A DNA stretch of 64,000 nt from Carettochelys insculpta. Its lineage: Eukaryota > Chordata > Testudines > Carettochelyidae. Below, in pieces: positions 45,780-56,498 of the stretch. Each line of letters opens with the position of its first letter. Position 1 is the stretch's first letter. The notes below the pieces were generated by a model. It searched no databases and was not told the DNA's origin. It was given only the letters and a program-made list of their open reading frames with translations. A program made the position numbers and the translations under genes. The stretch spans positions 16,058,001 to 16,122,000 of the forward strand of contig NC_134161.1 of NCBI RefSeq assembly GCF_033958435.1. Direction: 5' to 3'.

Positions 45780-46121
45780 TTGTCCCCGAGAGGACCGCTG
45801 CCAAGAGACGGGTATCCTCTTGGAATACCCTGTGAAGGGCGTAATGTTTGGCGAAGGTGTCACAGGATGACCAGGTCGCCACTCTGCAAATGTCTTTTAG
45901 CGCAACGCCCTTGAAAAAAAGACTGTTGATGCTGCCACCGCCCTAGTGGAATGAGCCCTGGGCGTGGCCAGTAAAGGAGTCTTTTTGAGTTTGTAGCACA
46001 TTTTTATGCAAGATACGATGTGCTTAGAGATTCTCTGCGAAGAGAGACATTCTCCTTTTGATTTGGGAGCGATAGAGACTAGGAGCCTATCCGTTCTCCG
46101 GAAGGACTTGGTCCTGTCCAT
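45780..46121 (-). pseudogene. DIRS tyrosine recombinase C-terminal catalytic remnant
   Basis: The minus strand encodes KSFRRTDRLLVSIAPKSKGE and then TPRAHSTRAVAAS, whose H-x-x-R (His codon at 45951-45953) is the recombinase catalytic box. After a frameshift in a run of A/T near 45915, it continues as DICRVATWSSCDTFAKHYA, with the likely nucleophilic Tyr at 45841-45843. The recombinase would insert the circular cDNA. All three catalytic landmarks (R in the preceding fragment, HxxR, Y) can be seen, but they lie in separate frames. Confidence 0.8.
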
Positions 46122-46274
46122 ATAGAAAGCTAGCGCCTGCTCACGTCCAGGAGGTGTAGGCGCACCTCTTTGTTAGAGTTATGAGGCTTTGGATAAACAA
46201 GGGTAAACAATAGGTTCGTTAGTATGAAACTCAGAAAGAAACTTTAGGAACAAAGGCTGGATGCAGCCGTATGG

Positions 46275-48221
46275 TTACCGCCTCCTTGGAAAAACAGCGC
46301 AGGGCGGCGTTGCCATAACTGCCTCAAGCTCGCTCACCCTGCGAGCTGACGTGATTGCGAGAAGAAAGGTCGTCTTCATCATAAGGAGGCGGAGGGAGAC
46401 CGTGGCCAAAGGCTCAAACGGTGGTCCCCTTTTCGCATTAAGCACCAGGTCCGAGTTCCACAGAGGTGGAAGCGGTTTCTGAGGGGGGTATAGGCTTACC
46501 AGCCCTTTGAAGAACCTGGTAACCATGGGATGGGCGAACACCGTGTGCCCTTCCTCTTCGTGTCTGAACACCAAAATGGCGGCCAGGTGGACCTGAAACG
46601 AGGATAGCGAGAGTCCTCCTCTCTTGAGGTCCAGTAAATACTCTAATATCACAGCCATAGGCACCGAAAGGGGGGCTAGCTGTTTGGTAGAACACCATGC
46701 CGTAAAGCGAGTCCATTTCTGCTTGAAGGTCTTCCTGGTGGAAGTCCTCCTGCTACTTTCTAGGACGTGCTGCACTTCCTCCGTACATGTGCTCTCTAGG
46801 GAGCTGAGCCATGGATTAACCACGTCTGTAGTCGCAGGCCTTGGGGGTGCGGATGCACTATGGACCCCTGGGCTTGCGTGAGCAGATCCCGCGCCACCGG
46901 AGGGGACCTCAGTGGCCGGTCCGACATGCGCAGGAATAGGGGGAACCATTGCTGTCGATCCCACGTTGGGACTATCGGGATCATTCAGGTTCCTTCCCTC
47001 CTGGCTTTCTGCAACACTTTGTGGATGAGCACTGTGGGAGGGAAAGCGTAAAGCAGGGGGCCCCTCCATGAGATCGCGAAGGCATCCCTCAGGGACCCCC
47101 GTCCCAGTCCTGCCCTGGAGCAGAATTGTGGGCACTTCTTGTTGTGCTGAGTAGCAAACAGGGTCTATCTGGGGAAAAACCCCATGCGTGGAAAAATCGG
47201 TTGCAGCAGATCGGGACGGATCTGCCACTCGTGCGTGAGTGCGAAACGCCTGCTCAGCTGGTTTGCCTTCACATTGCGAGCGCCTGGTAAGTACGAGGCT
47301 TTCAAGGTTACATTGTTGGCGATGCAGCAGTTCCACAATCGGACTGCTTCTACACATAAGGCACGGGACCGAGCTCCTCCTTGCCGATTTATATAAAACA
47401 TGGTGGAGGTATCGTCTGTACTGATCCCGACTACCTTGCCTTTCAGTTGGTCTCGAAAGTGTCTGCAGGCGTTGAACACTGCTTTGAGCTCCAGTATATT
47501 TGTGTGCAGTGACTGCTCCATAGAGGACCACAGCCCTTGCGTCACCTCTTCGCCCATGTGTGCTCCCCACCCTATGAGGGGGGCATCTGTAGTAAGAAAA
47601 ACCAATACGTGTGGTTGGTGGAAGGGTACCCTTGTTAGCAGGTTCTCTGGGTTTACCCACCATTGCAGGGATTTGCGCACCTCCGTTGTGGGCGACGCCA
47701 TCCTGTGAACAGTGTGTGCTGCCGGTTTGTATACGCTCGCCAGCCAATGCTGCATGCTGCGCATGTGTAACCTGGCGTTCTGTTGTACGAAACGTTGCTG
47801 CTGCCATGTGGCCCAGCGGCTGTAAGCACGTCAGAACCGGCACCATAGGGCTGAAGGTGAAGCCTTGCGCGAGGGAGCCGATGGCCCGAAAGCGAGTCTC
47901 TGGTAGATACGCCCTCGCTGTAATAGAATTTATGCGTGCCCCTACGAACTCTATGTCCTGTGTGGGGTCTGTCTTTGATTTTGTCAGATTGATAAGCAGG
48001 CCGAGCGAAGAGAACGTGCCTGCTGTGACACATATTATGCGTAGTACCTCCTCCTTTGAGGCCCCTTTGAGTAGGCAGTCATTCAGATACTGGAATATAA
48101 ATACCCCCTGTCTGTGCAGGTAGGCTGACACCACTGCCAAGGTCTTGGTGAAGACTCTGGGGGCTGAGGAGAGCCCAAACGGTAGGACCTTGTAAGTCGA
48201 GGGCTGCGAACCAATCTCCAT
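46275..48221 (-). pseudogene. DIRS pol remnant: reverse transcriptase palm and tyrosine recombinase N-terminal part
   Basis: A 648-codon open stretch that is not one true protein. Residues 10-25 (YKVLPFGLSSAPRVFTK) are RT motif B', and residues 45-48 are the motif C box, which reads YLND instead of YLDD, so the first catalytic aspartate is lost. Just upstream the motif A sequence AALDL is fused straight to YKVL, so about 100 bp of the palm are missing. From about residue 130 to 460 the frame is out of phase with the RNase H, which lies in another frame at 47165-47764. Residues about 470-648 return to the true frame with recombinase-like sequence (TSTRKTFKQKWTRF) and the first recombinase arginine in SARRVSEL, before a stop. 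Frameshifts on both sides explain the odd length. Confidence 0.85.
47165..47764 (-). pseudogene. DIRS RNase H domain remnant
   Basis: This 199-codon frame carries an RNase H fold typical of DIRS pol: TTDAPLIGWGAHMGEE (first Asp), NILELKAVFNA (Glu), and VVGISTDDTSTMFYINRQGG (Asp). The region ends with NVKANQLSRR, where DIRS and related enzymes normally have ADQLSRR, so the last metal-binding Asp is Asn. RNase H removes the RNA strand during reverse transcription. It is in a different frame from the RT and recombinase pieces, so the element needs at least two frameshifts to be undone to encode one polyprotein. Confidence 0.82.
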
Positions 48222-48569
48222 CGTCTAGTGCCGTAAGGATGGAGGCGTTTGTGATCATCCGAAAACGTTGCTTGCGCAGGTACCGGTGAGGCCTCGAAAA
48301 TCTAAGATGGACCTCCCCGTGAGGAAGTACCTCGAGTAGAACCCTCTCCCTTGCAGTTGCTCCGGCACTCTTTCCACTGCCCCTACGAGCATGAGATGGT
48401 CTACCTCCTGCTTGAGCCTCGCTACATGGGAGGTCTCCTGGAGGTGGGGCCCCGGGTGGAGGTCATGGCGGTGGGAGCAACTGGGAGGGGATGGCGTACC
48501 CCGTGGCTATGATCTCCAGCACCCATGTGTCTGTGGTGATCCTTTGCCACTGGTTATAAAATGGTCGGA

Positions 48570-48840
48570 TGATGGCCTTGAGCACTGGTTTCGTGCCCTC
48601 TGGAAGCGAGTCCATGAGGGAGGTCAACCTAATGTGGTTGTTGAAATTATGGTTCGCTAGATGCGCTGCGTAATTTGCCATTGGCAACAGTAGCGTGGAG
48701 GAGGAGTAGACCTTTCTGCCCAACAGCTCTAGCTTTTTGGCATGTTTGTTTATTCCCCCACGTTGCGACGACTCCGCCACCAAAGAATTTGGTTGTGGGT
48801 GGCTGAACAGGAACTCCATGCCCTTCGTGGGCACGAAGTA
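48570..48840 (-). pseudogene. DIRS gag remnant
   Basis: The minus-strand frame reads YFVPTKGMEFLFSHPQPNS and continues with HAKKLELLGRKVYSSSTLLL, similar to the C-terminal part of vertebrate DIRS gag proteins. It stays open to LPEGTKPVLKAII and then jumps directly, in frame, into RPFYNQWQRITTDTWVLEII, which belongs to the start of the reverse transcriptase. The join at about 48569 shows an internal deletion of the gag-pol boundary. Upstream, a run of 25 T on the plus strand (poly-lysine frame) separates it from the terminal repeat. Confidence 0.75.
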
Positions 48841-48865
48841 TTTTTTTTTTTTTTTTTTTTTTTTT
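48841..48865 (+). repeat. poly-T run of 25 (poly-A on the element strand)
   Basis: An uninterrupted homopolymer inside the DIRS element, on the 5' side of the gag remnant. Length is likely variable and could be a sequencing artefact. Confidence 0.9.
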
Positions 48866-48967
48866 CGCTCTTTTGTGGACAGGCGGAATAGTCGCAGGAG
48901 TCTGCCATTAAATACACTACTTGGCCTTAGCCTAGTTGGATTCCGTCTGCAGCCGACGGCGGTTAAG

Positions 48968-49121
48968 AGGAACTGGCGGGGACCGGATCGCGCACATGGC
49001 CGGGAGCGCGCGGGGGAGCGGCGCGCACCGGCGCATGCGCGGTCCGGCAGAAACTGCTTGGAAGATCCGATCTGCGGCGCCGGGCGAGCCCGACACCTAA
49101 TGTGGAGCACCCACGGGGACA
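48968..49121 (-). repeat. DIRS inverted terminal repeat, element 5' side
   Basis: Reverse complement of 45404-45557. The 12 bases outside it (49122-49133) are specific to this end and are mirrored in the internal complementary region. As the 5' end of a retroelement it should contain the element promoter; no TATA box was recognised, and the CpG richness would suit a TATA-less start. Confidence 0.93.
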
Positions 49122-49974
49122 CTCGAAGAAGAACTGCTCTGTTATTGTAATTTCCAAATGTTTGTGTCAGTGAGCAGAAAGTGGCCAACATTCTGCACTA
49201 GCCTCAAGGTTTCTAACACTCCTTTCTAGTACTCTAAAAGAGCAGAGACAAGGAGACAGAATTTGTGTTTAAGAAACCAAATGGATTATTCCATAGATTT
49301 AAAGGCAACAGAGATGTGTGGGGCCCTGGACTCTATGACCTCTCAAGGTCCTTTCCAGATCTACGAGATGTGTATATCTCCATAACATCATCTCATGGGT
49401 GAAGAATCCAATTCCATCTGCACAATCATGCATTCACTTCCAGAATCTGAAGATCCCCCACCTAAGCCTTTTCCTTCAACAGGCAGGATGGATAAGAACA
49501 TAACTTGTACCTCACACTTCCTGATCTTTCTTCCCACTGCCACATGATCTGCTCAAGGTCATTCAGGGCAACATCACTGGTGCCAACATGGAGAAGTACA
49601 GACGGGTAGCAGTCCAAGCACTTGATCAGTTTCAGAAGAATCCCGTCCCCAATTTAGCTTAATTAAATGTTCTGAGGCTCAGAGACCCAAAGCACTATCC
49701 CGGCTCCACTGAAATGAATGAGAGTTTTGCCAAGGATTCTCATGGATCTAGGAATGTAGCCTTGGTCTTCCTATTTTGAGGTTTATGGTTTACATTCTAT
49801 TTCCTGGTCCCAGGCCTTACAGTTTCCAGACCACAAAAATACCACAACAAGCATATTCAGTACAAAAAATATTAGTTAAGGGCCAGTACATTTAGAGTTA
49901 TAGACTAGACTAAGGCCTGTGAATGTCAAGATATGCAGAATAAGGAGTATTCATTCCTGTAAGGGGTTAAGCAG

Positions 49975-50432
49975 TTGCTTATGAGATGACAGCAGAGGGC
50001 AACAAAAATGATTAGGGGTCTGCAGCACATGACCTGTGAGGAGAGGCTGAGGGATTTAGGCTTATTTAGTCTACAGAAGACAAGAGTGAAGGGGGATCAG
50101 CTACCTGAAGGGGAATTACAAAGAGGTTGGAGACAGGCTGTTTTCAGTGGTGACAGATGGCAGAATGAGGAGCAATGGCCTCAAGTTACAGTGGGGGAGG
50201 TCTAGGTTAGATATTAGGAAAAACTTTATCACCAGAAGGGCGGTGAAGCACTGGAATAGGTCACCTAGAGAGATGGTGGAATCTCCATCCCTAGAGGCTT
50301 TTAAGTCCTGTCTTGACAAAACCTGGCTGGGATGATTTAGATATGACTGGTCCTGCTTTGGGCAGGGGGTTGGACTCGATGAATTCCTGTTATCTCTTCT
50401 AACCCTAGGATTCTATGACTGTGTGATACAAA
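49975..50432 (+). mobile_element. CR1 LINE 3' end
   Basis: [20 protein letters not shown] and [11 protein letters not shown], followed by the tail GCTGGGATGATTTAGATATG and GATTCTATGACTGTG. In DCPS intron 4, antisense. A small related piece, TGGACTCTATGACCTCTCAA, sits at 49325-49365. Confidence 0.88.
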
Positions 50433-50909
50433 GTATGAAAGTAACCTTGATGCAAGTGCAAATAGTTAAATGTTCAAGAGAGAAGAAAAGTTAGTTATAT
50501 CAGCTAAAAGGGACACCAAGTTGATTGATGTATAATATTTAGATTTACAAAAATGAGGTTTTACAAAATCTCAGTCAATAGAAATGTATCTAGAATTTTA
50601 AAATGGCTTTAAAAATGCCCTAGCAATGTTTGTATAGATGCACAAGAACCAGAAAGCGTAGTTTACTAGTGAGTCACAAAACAAAAGCAAAACTGACCAG
50701 TTAGTTCTCATTGTCAGCCAGAGTGAAATGTACAGTTTTACGTTATAGGTGCATAATTAATAAATACCGTCATTAACAACTGTAGCACATTTAATTTTTA
50801 AAACCTGCAGTTTTAAGAATCCCGAGAATTGTTAAAAACACAGGTAAGGAGTCTTCTTTTGTGTTAGTTTGAACCAGGCCTTGACTAGAGGAGCAAATGA
50901 GAGGCTAAC

Positions 50910-51023
50910 CTGTTTTTGATTCCATTTAAAATCTGGAATGAGAATGAAACCACTGGAAGGATCAGGGTTTTCATGGATTATTCGGTCAGCCTCAGCCTTC
51001 TTCTCCAGGATATTATATACCCA
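50910..51023 (-). CDS. DCPS: DCPS exon 4 (cap-contact exon)
   Basis: Exactly 38 codons in phase 0 between a TTCCAG acceptor and a GTTAGC donor. The peptide begins [16 protein letters not shown] and ends [10 protein letters not shown]. Aligned to human DCPS it carries the residues known to hold the methylated guanine: Trp175 (first residue), Glu185, Asp205 and Lys207 are all kept. Position 206, a leucine in the human enzyme that stacks on the base opposite Trp175, is phenylalanine here. The donor is weaker than consensus (T at +3, A at +4). The exon is separated from exon 5 by an intron of about 9.3 kb that contains the DIRS element on the same strand. Identity is near certain from the uninterrupted match across the exon and from its order with the neighbouring exons. 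Confidence 0.96.
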
Positions 51024-51509
51024 CTGGAAGAAAGAAACACAGTTTATATAAACAGCAAACAAACAAACAGCTGCTCAGGATCTTAGATTAATTCTGATGC
51101 AATGCAAATGAACTTGGATTTGAAAAAGGACCAAATGATTTTATGGCCAATGACACTGGTAGTTAATTATCCATGAAATAATTAAATCTGCTCCAGGGCA
51201 ACAACTGATCATTAGAAGGGTCAGGAAGGAATTTTTTATGCATGTAGAGTGTTGTGCAATTGACGAGATAAGTTATGGGGGACTTTTACTTTCTTCTGAA
51301 GCATTAGGAGAGATTTAGGTTAGAGACTAAGAAAAAAACATTTTAGGTATTAAGACTGCGCATGGTATATTCCTACACAGGAGAGAGGGGGAAGAGTTCT
51401 CCCTGACAGGATCGATCAATTGCTATGAAATGGATATTGGTGAAGGACAGCAACTAACACATGGCTGGGAAGGGTCTATTTTCTAGGATATGAAATGAGA
51501 CTCAGAGTA

Positions 51510-51706
51510 TGCCATGGCTGGCCTATATTAGCCAACTTGCGCTCATGGGATTTAGCCTGGTTCATTGCAGTGTAGACGTCTGGGCTGAGTCTGGAGTCCA
51601 GGCTTTAGAACCCAGCAGGAAGGGAGGGTCCCAGAGACGAGGCTGGGTCAAGTGGCATGAGCCAGCTGTGGGTTTTTGTTTTGCAGTGTAGACATACCCT
51701 AAGGTT
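51510..51706. mobile_element. short transposon with GTAGACATACCC end
   Basis: GCAGTGTAGACGTCTGGGCT in the middle and TTTTGCAGTGTAGACATACC CTAAGG at the right end are typical of an abundant turtle inverted-repeat element; the left end is degraded. In DCPS intron 3. Confidence 0.6.
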
Positions 51707-52254
51707 TCTTAACAGGCACTCTTCCCTTCCCATACATGTACAGTGTATGTAACACAGTAGGGCTCTGATTCTAGTTAGGGGCTACAACCATAATAATTCA
51801 CAAAACAGCCAGTCACCCAGGAACATGTTGTGCATTACAATATGGTTTGCTTCAGCCTGAATCTATTTTATAACCAGGTTAAAAGAAAGTACATTAACCC
51901 TGGCTTTAAACAAACCTGAATCCATCCACACAGACTAAGCCAAATGGTTATAATACAGCTGGTCTTCCCCCACATTAAACCCTCATGCTTAAACACAGAA
52001 AGTTTCACAGGGCAGACAGGCTATTAGTGCTGATCACAATTATATGTTATGGTCATTCTCTTTAGTTTATCTTTAATTAACTTTGCAATATGGCGCATGT
52101 GTGCACTTGCTCATTCATTCTGTATATTGCATTGTGGGATTGCTGGTGTTTGACATGTTTAGTAAATATTTTGTAGTAAGAAAAAAGGATCTTTTTAAAG
52201 GATATAGAAAGGTGCTTTATGAAAGGATCTAGAAGCTCATCAGAGCAAGACTCA

Positions 52255-52790
52255 TCTCAGAGGCAGAGCCAGGAACACAGGAATCTTGAGTTTATAAAGG
52301 CTTTGACATTGTCTCACATGTCCGCCTCATAAACAAACTAGTGAAATATGAGCTAGATGGAACCTGTACAAGGTGGTGCATAAATGGTAGGAAATTCATT
52401 CCCAGAGAGCAGTTATCAGTGACTCTCAGTCCAGCTGGAAGGGCATAAGGAGTGGTGTTCCATATGAGTCAGTTCTGGTTCCGGTTCTGTTCAATATGTT
52501 CATCAATAATTTAGATAATGGCATCGCAAGTACTCCTATAAAGACTGCCGAGAACACCAAGCTGGGAACAGTTATAAGTGCTTTGGAGAATAGCACTAAA
52601 ATTCAAAATGAGCTGGAGAAATGTGATGAACTCAATAAGGACAAATGCAAACGTACTCCGCTTAGGCAAGAACAATCAATGGAATGCATGCAACATGGGA
52701 AATGACTACCTAGGAAGCAGTACCACACAGTGGGATCTGGGAGGGTTATAAATGGATTATAAACTAAAAATGAGTCAACAGGGTAACACT
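52255..52790 (+). mobile_element. CR1 LINE fragment (RT)
   Basis: Plus strand translation includes LFNMFINNLDNGIASTPIKT then AENTKLGTVISALENSTKIQ, CR1 ORF2 around the RT active site (decayed). It ends in an A-rich run next to the truncated PLE. Confidence 0.8.
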
Positions 52791-52836
52791 GGCAAAAAAA
52801 AAAAAAAAAAAGGGGCAAACCATCCTAGGATGGTAA

Positions 52837-53190
52837 CAGAGAGAACGCCGTGCTAGTCTATATACTATCAAAACAAGAGAACAGTCAAGTAGCACTTTAA
52901 AGACTAACAAAATAATTTATTAGGTGAGCTTTCGTGGGACAGACCCACTTCTTCAGACCATAGCCATACCAGAACAGACTCAATATTTAAGGCACAGAGA
53001 ACCAAAAACAGTAATCAAGGTGGACAAATCAGAAAAAAAATTGTCAAGGTGAGCAAATAAGAGAATAGAGGGGCGGGGGTGGGGGAGTCAAGAATTAGAT
53101 TAAGCCAAGTATGCAACTGAGCCCCTATAGCGACCCAGAAAATTCCCATCCCGGTTCAAACCATGTATTAATGTGTCGAATTTGAATATG
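52837..53190 (-). mobile_element. truncated PLE copy (terminal region only)
   Basis: Same sequence as 7189-7530 in the same order, including the terminal repeat, the AATTAGATTAAGCCAAGTATGC segment and the last codons of the GIY-YIG frame (TWFEPGWEFSGSL), ending abruptly near 53190. A typical 5'-truncated insertion in DCPS intron 3, on the gene strand. It directly follows an A-rich run (52794-52811). Confidence 0.9.
52921..52956 (-). ncRNA. hammerhead ribozyme-like core in truncated PLE
   Basis: CTGAAGA, stem II GTGGG/CCCAC, GAAA and G-CTCAC-C-T-A, with the predicted cut after the A at 52921. It keeps the same minimal stem III as the left arm of the main element with one loop change (CTCAT to CTCAC). 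Confidence 0.6.
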
Positions 53191-53459
53191 TATTAGTAGA
53201 GTGTTGTAAGCCAGACATGAGAAGTAATTCTTATGCTTTACTCTGTCCTGGTATATACTGAAGTATTGTGTCCAGTTCTGAGTAAGAAGCAGTTCTGCTT
53301 CAGGCTGAGCAAGTACAGCATGGTGGTACAATGTACCTTTGCCCATTTAAAAGCATGATGGCAATGATTATGGACTAACTTAAACATTAGCAAAAGCAAT
53401 ATTCCCATTGTTGTTCTGCTTGCTGTGTGCTGCATAATATCTGTGAAAGTAACTGTAGG

Positions 53460-53735
53460 AGGGAGGCGGAGTTTCAGGTGAGGTGGGTCGAGGCAGATCA
53501 CCATTCAGGGTCAATCTTCTGGGGTTTGCTTTCATGCGTCTGGTAAGGAAGTGTGAAATTGACCTCTCAGGGATTGGCAGTTGACCTCTGTACTCACTAT
53601 CATGAGGAGTAAGGGAGGACAACAGGAGAAACTCTCACATTGACTTTCCTCAGTGAGGATTGCCAGGTAAGTCAATTTCAGATAAGTCATTCTAGCTGCG
53701 CATCTGAAATTGACCTATTTCCCAAGTGTAGACCT
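53460..53735. mobile_element. hairpin-bearing short transposon, copy B
   Basis: Shares CTCAGGGATTGGCAGTTGAC and CTCTGTACTCACTATCATGA with the family. A hairpin with 13-bp arms, GTCAATTTCAGAT at 53671-53683 and its complement at 53702-53714. Ends AAGTGTAGACCTGGC. Confidence 0.7.
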
Positions 53736-53875
53736 GGCTTTAGGGAGGTGGTAGAATCTCTATCCTCAGAGGTTTACAAAGCCAAGCTGGGATGATTTAG
53801 GTAGGGTCAGTTCTGCTTTAAGAAAGGGGGCTCCTGAGGTCTCTTGCAACCTTAATCTTCTATGATTCCAAGTAC
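53735..53875 (+). mobile_element. short CR1 LINE 3' fragment
   Basis: GGGAGGTGGTAGAATCTCTA, then AAGCTGGGATGATTTAGGTA and TCTTCTATGATTCCA, the CR1 3' tail. It directly follows a hairpin-bearing transposon (53460-53735). Confidence 0.8.
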
Positions 53876-54524
53876 ATTTTTATACTTTGTTTTGGCTGCT
53901 CTTCTGGTTTCAACAAGAGAAAGAAGAGGATGAGAGACTGCAGCATTGTAATTGGATGAATAAAGCTACACCATAAAATTATACTGGGGGAAGTGTCTCC
54001 ATTTGTCTCAGACAGACTGACTATCAGATGCAACTTGGTTACTCTGCTTTTCCAAGAGGATGTTTGCATATTCACATACAGTTCACACAATCTCAGCAGA
54101 GAGGACTCATTCTTGTTCAGTGCCAACAGCAGCCAAGTTCTGGATGCTTATGGTCATCATAGAAAGACATGGAAAAAAACATTTGCTTTAGAAAGTTACA
54201 GTAGACTACAGAGACATCCTCCTGCTTTCTCCCAATTCATAAACACTTCTCACGTACTGCTGATGCTGTAGTTTGATGACACTGGCATGAGAGCTGAAAA
54301 CTGGAGCAAGCAAAAGGATATGAGTCAGGGGAGTAATTGAGTGCATATTGCAGCCTGCAAAGTGGTTTCCTTTACTAAATGCAAAAAAGCTCAATAATGG
54401 TTAGATGTGAAGAATTAGGAAACAAATATCTCAACAGCTTCAGTGCTGCAAAGGGTAACAGACACGCGTAGAGAGCAACCCTGGGTACAAGAGTGTTAGA
54501 TCCCCAGCGAGAGATCAGCATTTA

Positions 54525-54790
54525 TAGGCCTGGTCTACACTAGGGAACAAAGTCAATCCCAGATACTCAATTCTAGCTACACCATTAGCGTAGCTAGAAT
54601 TGATGTATCAGAATCAACTTTCTGCCCTAGGTTAGATCAGGGCTCTTCGGGCTCACATGAAGTACCAAGGTAAATGGCCAAGCCCAGAGAGATCAATTTT
54701 GCCGGGTCTTCACACACATGGCAAAAATCAAACTCCGGAAGATTGATCACAGCATGTTGAATGCCCGGTAATAGAGACATACCCTCAGAG
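54525..54790. mobile_element. hairpin-bearing short transposon, copy D
   Basis: Begins GGCCTGGTCTACACTAGGG. The hairpin has 32-base arms (54549-54580 and 54590-54621) with few mismatches, including the exact pair AATTCTAGCTAC/GTAGCTAGAATT. The right part includes AGAGACATACCCTC. Confidence 0.65.
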
Positions 54791-56498
54791 ATGTATGGTC
54801 TCAGTGGGCCCTCAGCTGCATGTCATATGGCAAAGCATACAACTCTCTCATTGGGAATCAGTCTAGGCACCTACATGGAGGTTGAAGCAAAGGGAGTTAG
54901 GAACAGTTTGATTTGGGTGCTGGCTTTCATTTTATATCAGCTGCTGTTCAAATTAGACAGAAGTTAATTACACTCATCACTTTTAATGCACTTTTCAAAG
55001 CTCTACGCAAATATTAACTAATTAGAGTCAATGTTGCATTTCTGGAGTAATTACGCCTACTTCTTTGCAATCAGAGTAAGTGGATCCCAGCAGACTAGTA
55101 GAATTGTTTTCCTCTACCCTGCGAAGCGCCGAGGCGTGATGGGATGTGGGGCTGCTTTGTCAGAAGACAGGTAGGAAAGGAGAACAAACCGCTTTCTCCA
55201 AAGCGGCAAAGTCTAGCTAAAGAAGAGACAGAACACACCAAAGCCAGGCGGCATACTACTGCACTGGAGATGGGATGGGAGATCTTGCACAGGAAAAGGG
55301 CTGGGGTTTTTCAGAGTCCAGACGTAGCACAGGTGTGTAAGGCCTCTCCTGGAAGAGCTTGACACAGTAAACTTCAAGGACTGCGATTATTATTCATATT
55401 GCATTGGAAGCAGGGCCCAAGACTGGACAGTGCTAGGCTCTATGTAGACACTGAACAAGAAAGTAGGCTGCAAGCTCTTTAGGTCATGGACTACATATAA
55501 GACAAGAGACAACAGCTGAATACAGACACAGAGAAAGGAGTACAAGGAACTAGTGAGACAGTATCAGCCAGCATGGAGAGCAGTCTGTGGCAGCAGACCA
55601 GCTGCCTAGCCACTGTCAGGTTTTTGGTAGGCATTGCAGGAAAGGAAAGCTTTAAGGAGAAGTCTTTTGAGACCGAAGACAAGTAGGCTGTTTGGTATAA
55701 TGGTGAAAGCAGATGTCATGCATAGAGGAAAAGCAAGCAGCTATTTGATTAAAAAAAAAAGAGCTAGGAAAATTGTTTATTATTTTGCTGAGCCTTCCAG
55801 GAACAGATCATCCGAGTACAGATCTCATGACCTGGTATTTTCAAGATCTCACCTGTGCATATCAGTACAAGCTGACAAAGCTAACAGATTGCCAGAGAGC
55901 TGTTTCTGCTCCTCAGACTCCCAGAAACTCAAGTTTTCATATAGATTTTTGGCTCAAAGACAACTTTTTATTTCTGTTTTGTTTATTTGAAGAGCACGAT
56001 GGGACATCTGCTTTAACATCATTAAGTTTGTCTCACACTTGACAATTTTAAACACCACAATATGTGCCTCCACATGTACAGCTAGCAAAATGACAAGTGA
56101 GAAAGAGACATACAAAGTTATTAAGAGACAGACTGTGTACAGGAATTTCAAGTTCAAGGTAACCATCAAGCTAGGGTTCTAATCCATCGCAATTTTTCCA
56201 AGGCCAACCAAATCTGGTCTGAACTCATGACATCTAGCAAAGTGACAAGCAGGCAACCAGTACTGCATGGTCTTGGGTTTATCAACCTTTCTTCCACAAG
56301 CTTAACTTCAGAGTTATTCCAAATCAACATTAATCCCATCTAGATTGGCTCCCAGTCTTATTTATTCAAATTCAGCAGCATCCACACAAACTAGAACAAA
56401 ATGGATCCTTTGCTACTGTCCAAAAGCTGAGCTGTCTTAGGAAAAACAGCTGGATGTTCCAGATAATACTAGGCCACAAAGGCAAGCACCTACTATAC

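Larger units (their letters stand above)
45361..49133 (-). mobile_element. DIRS-type tyrosine-recombinase retrotransposon (defective)
   Basis: An element of about 3.8 kb in DCPS intron 4, same strand as DCPS. It has inverted terminal repeats of 154 bp (45404-45557 against 48968-49121), an internal complementary region near its 3' end (45627-45727), and remnants of gag, reverse transcriptase, RNase H and a tyrosine recombinase in that order on the minus strand. These are the defining features of the DIRS order, which integrates by recombinase through a circular intermediate and makes no target duplication; none is seen at the ends. Intact DIRS elements are usually 5-6 kb. This one has lost most of gag plus part of the RT palm and carries several frameshifts and stops, so it cannot move by itself. 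The CG-rich repeats make it stand out from the surrounding intron. Confidence 0.93.

Noticed and set aside
46275..48221. A single intact 648-residue host protein
   Set aside because: It mixes true RT and recombinase frames with an out-of-phase middle. The RNase H is in another frame, and inverted repeats show a DIRS element.
48490..49191. The 242-codon minus frame as a host gene
   Set aside because: It reads through the DIRS terminal repeat and poly-A run. Only the gag-like and RT-like parts are meaningful.
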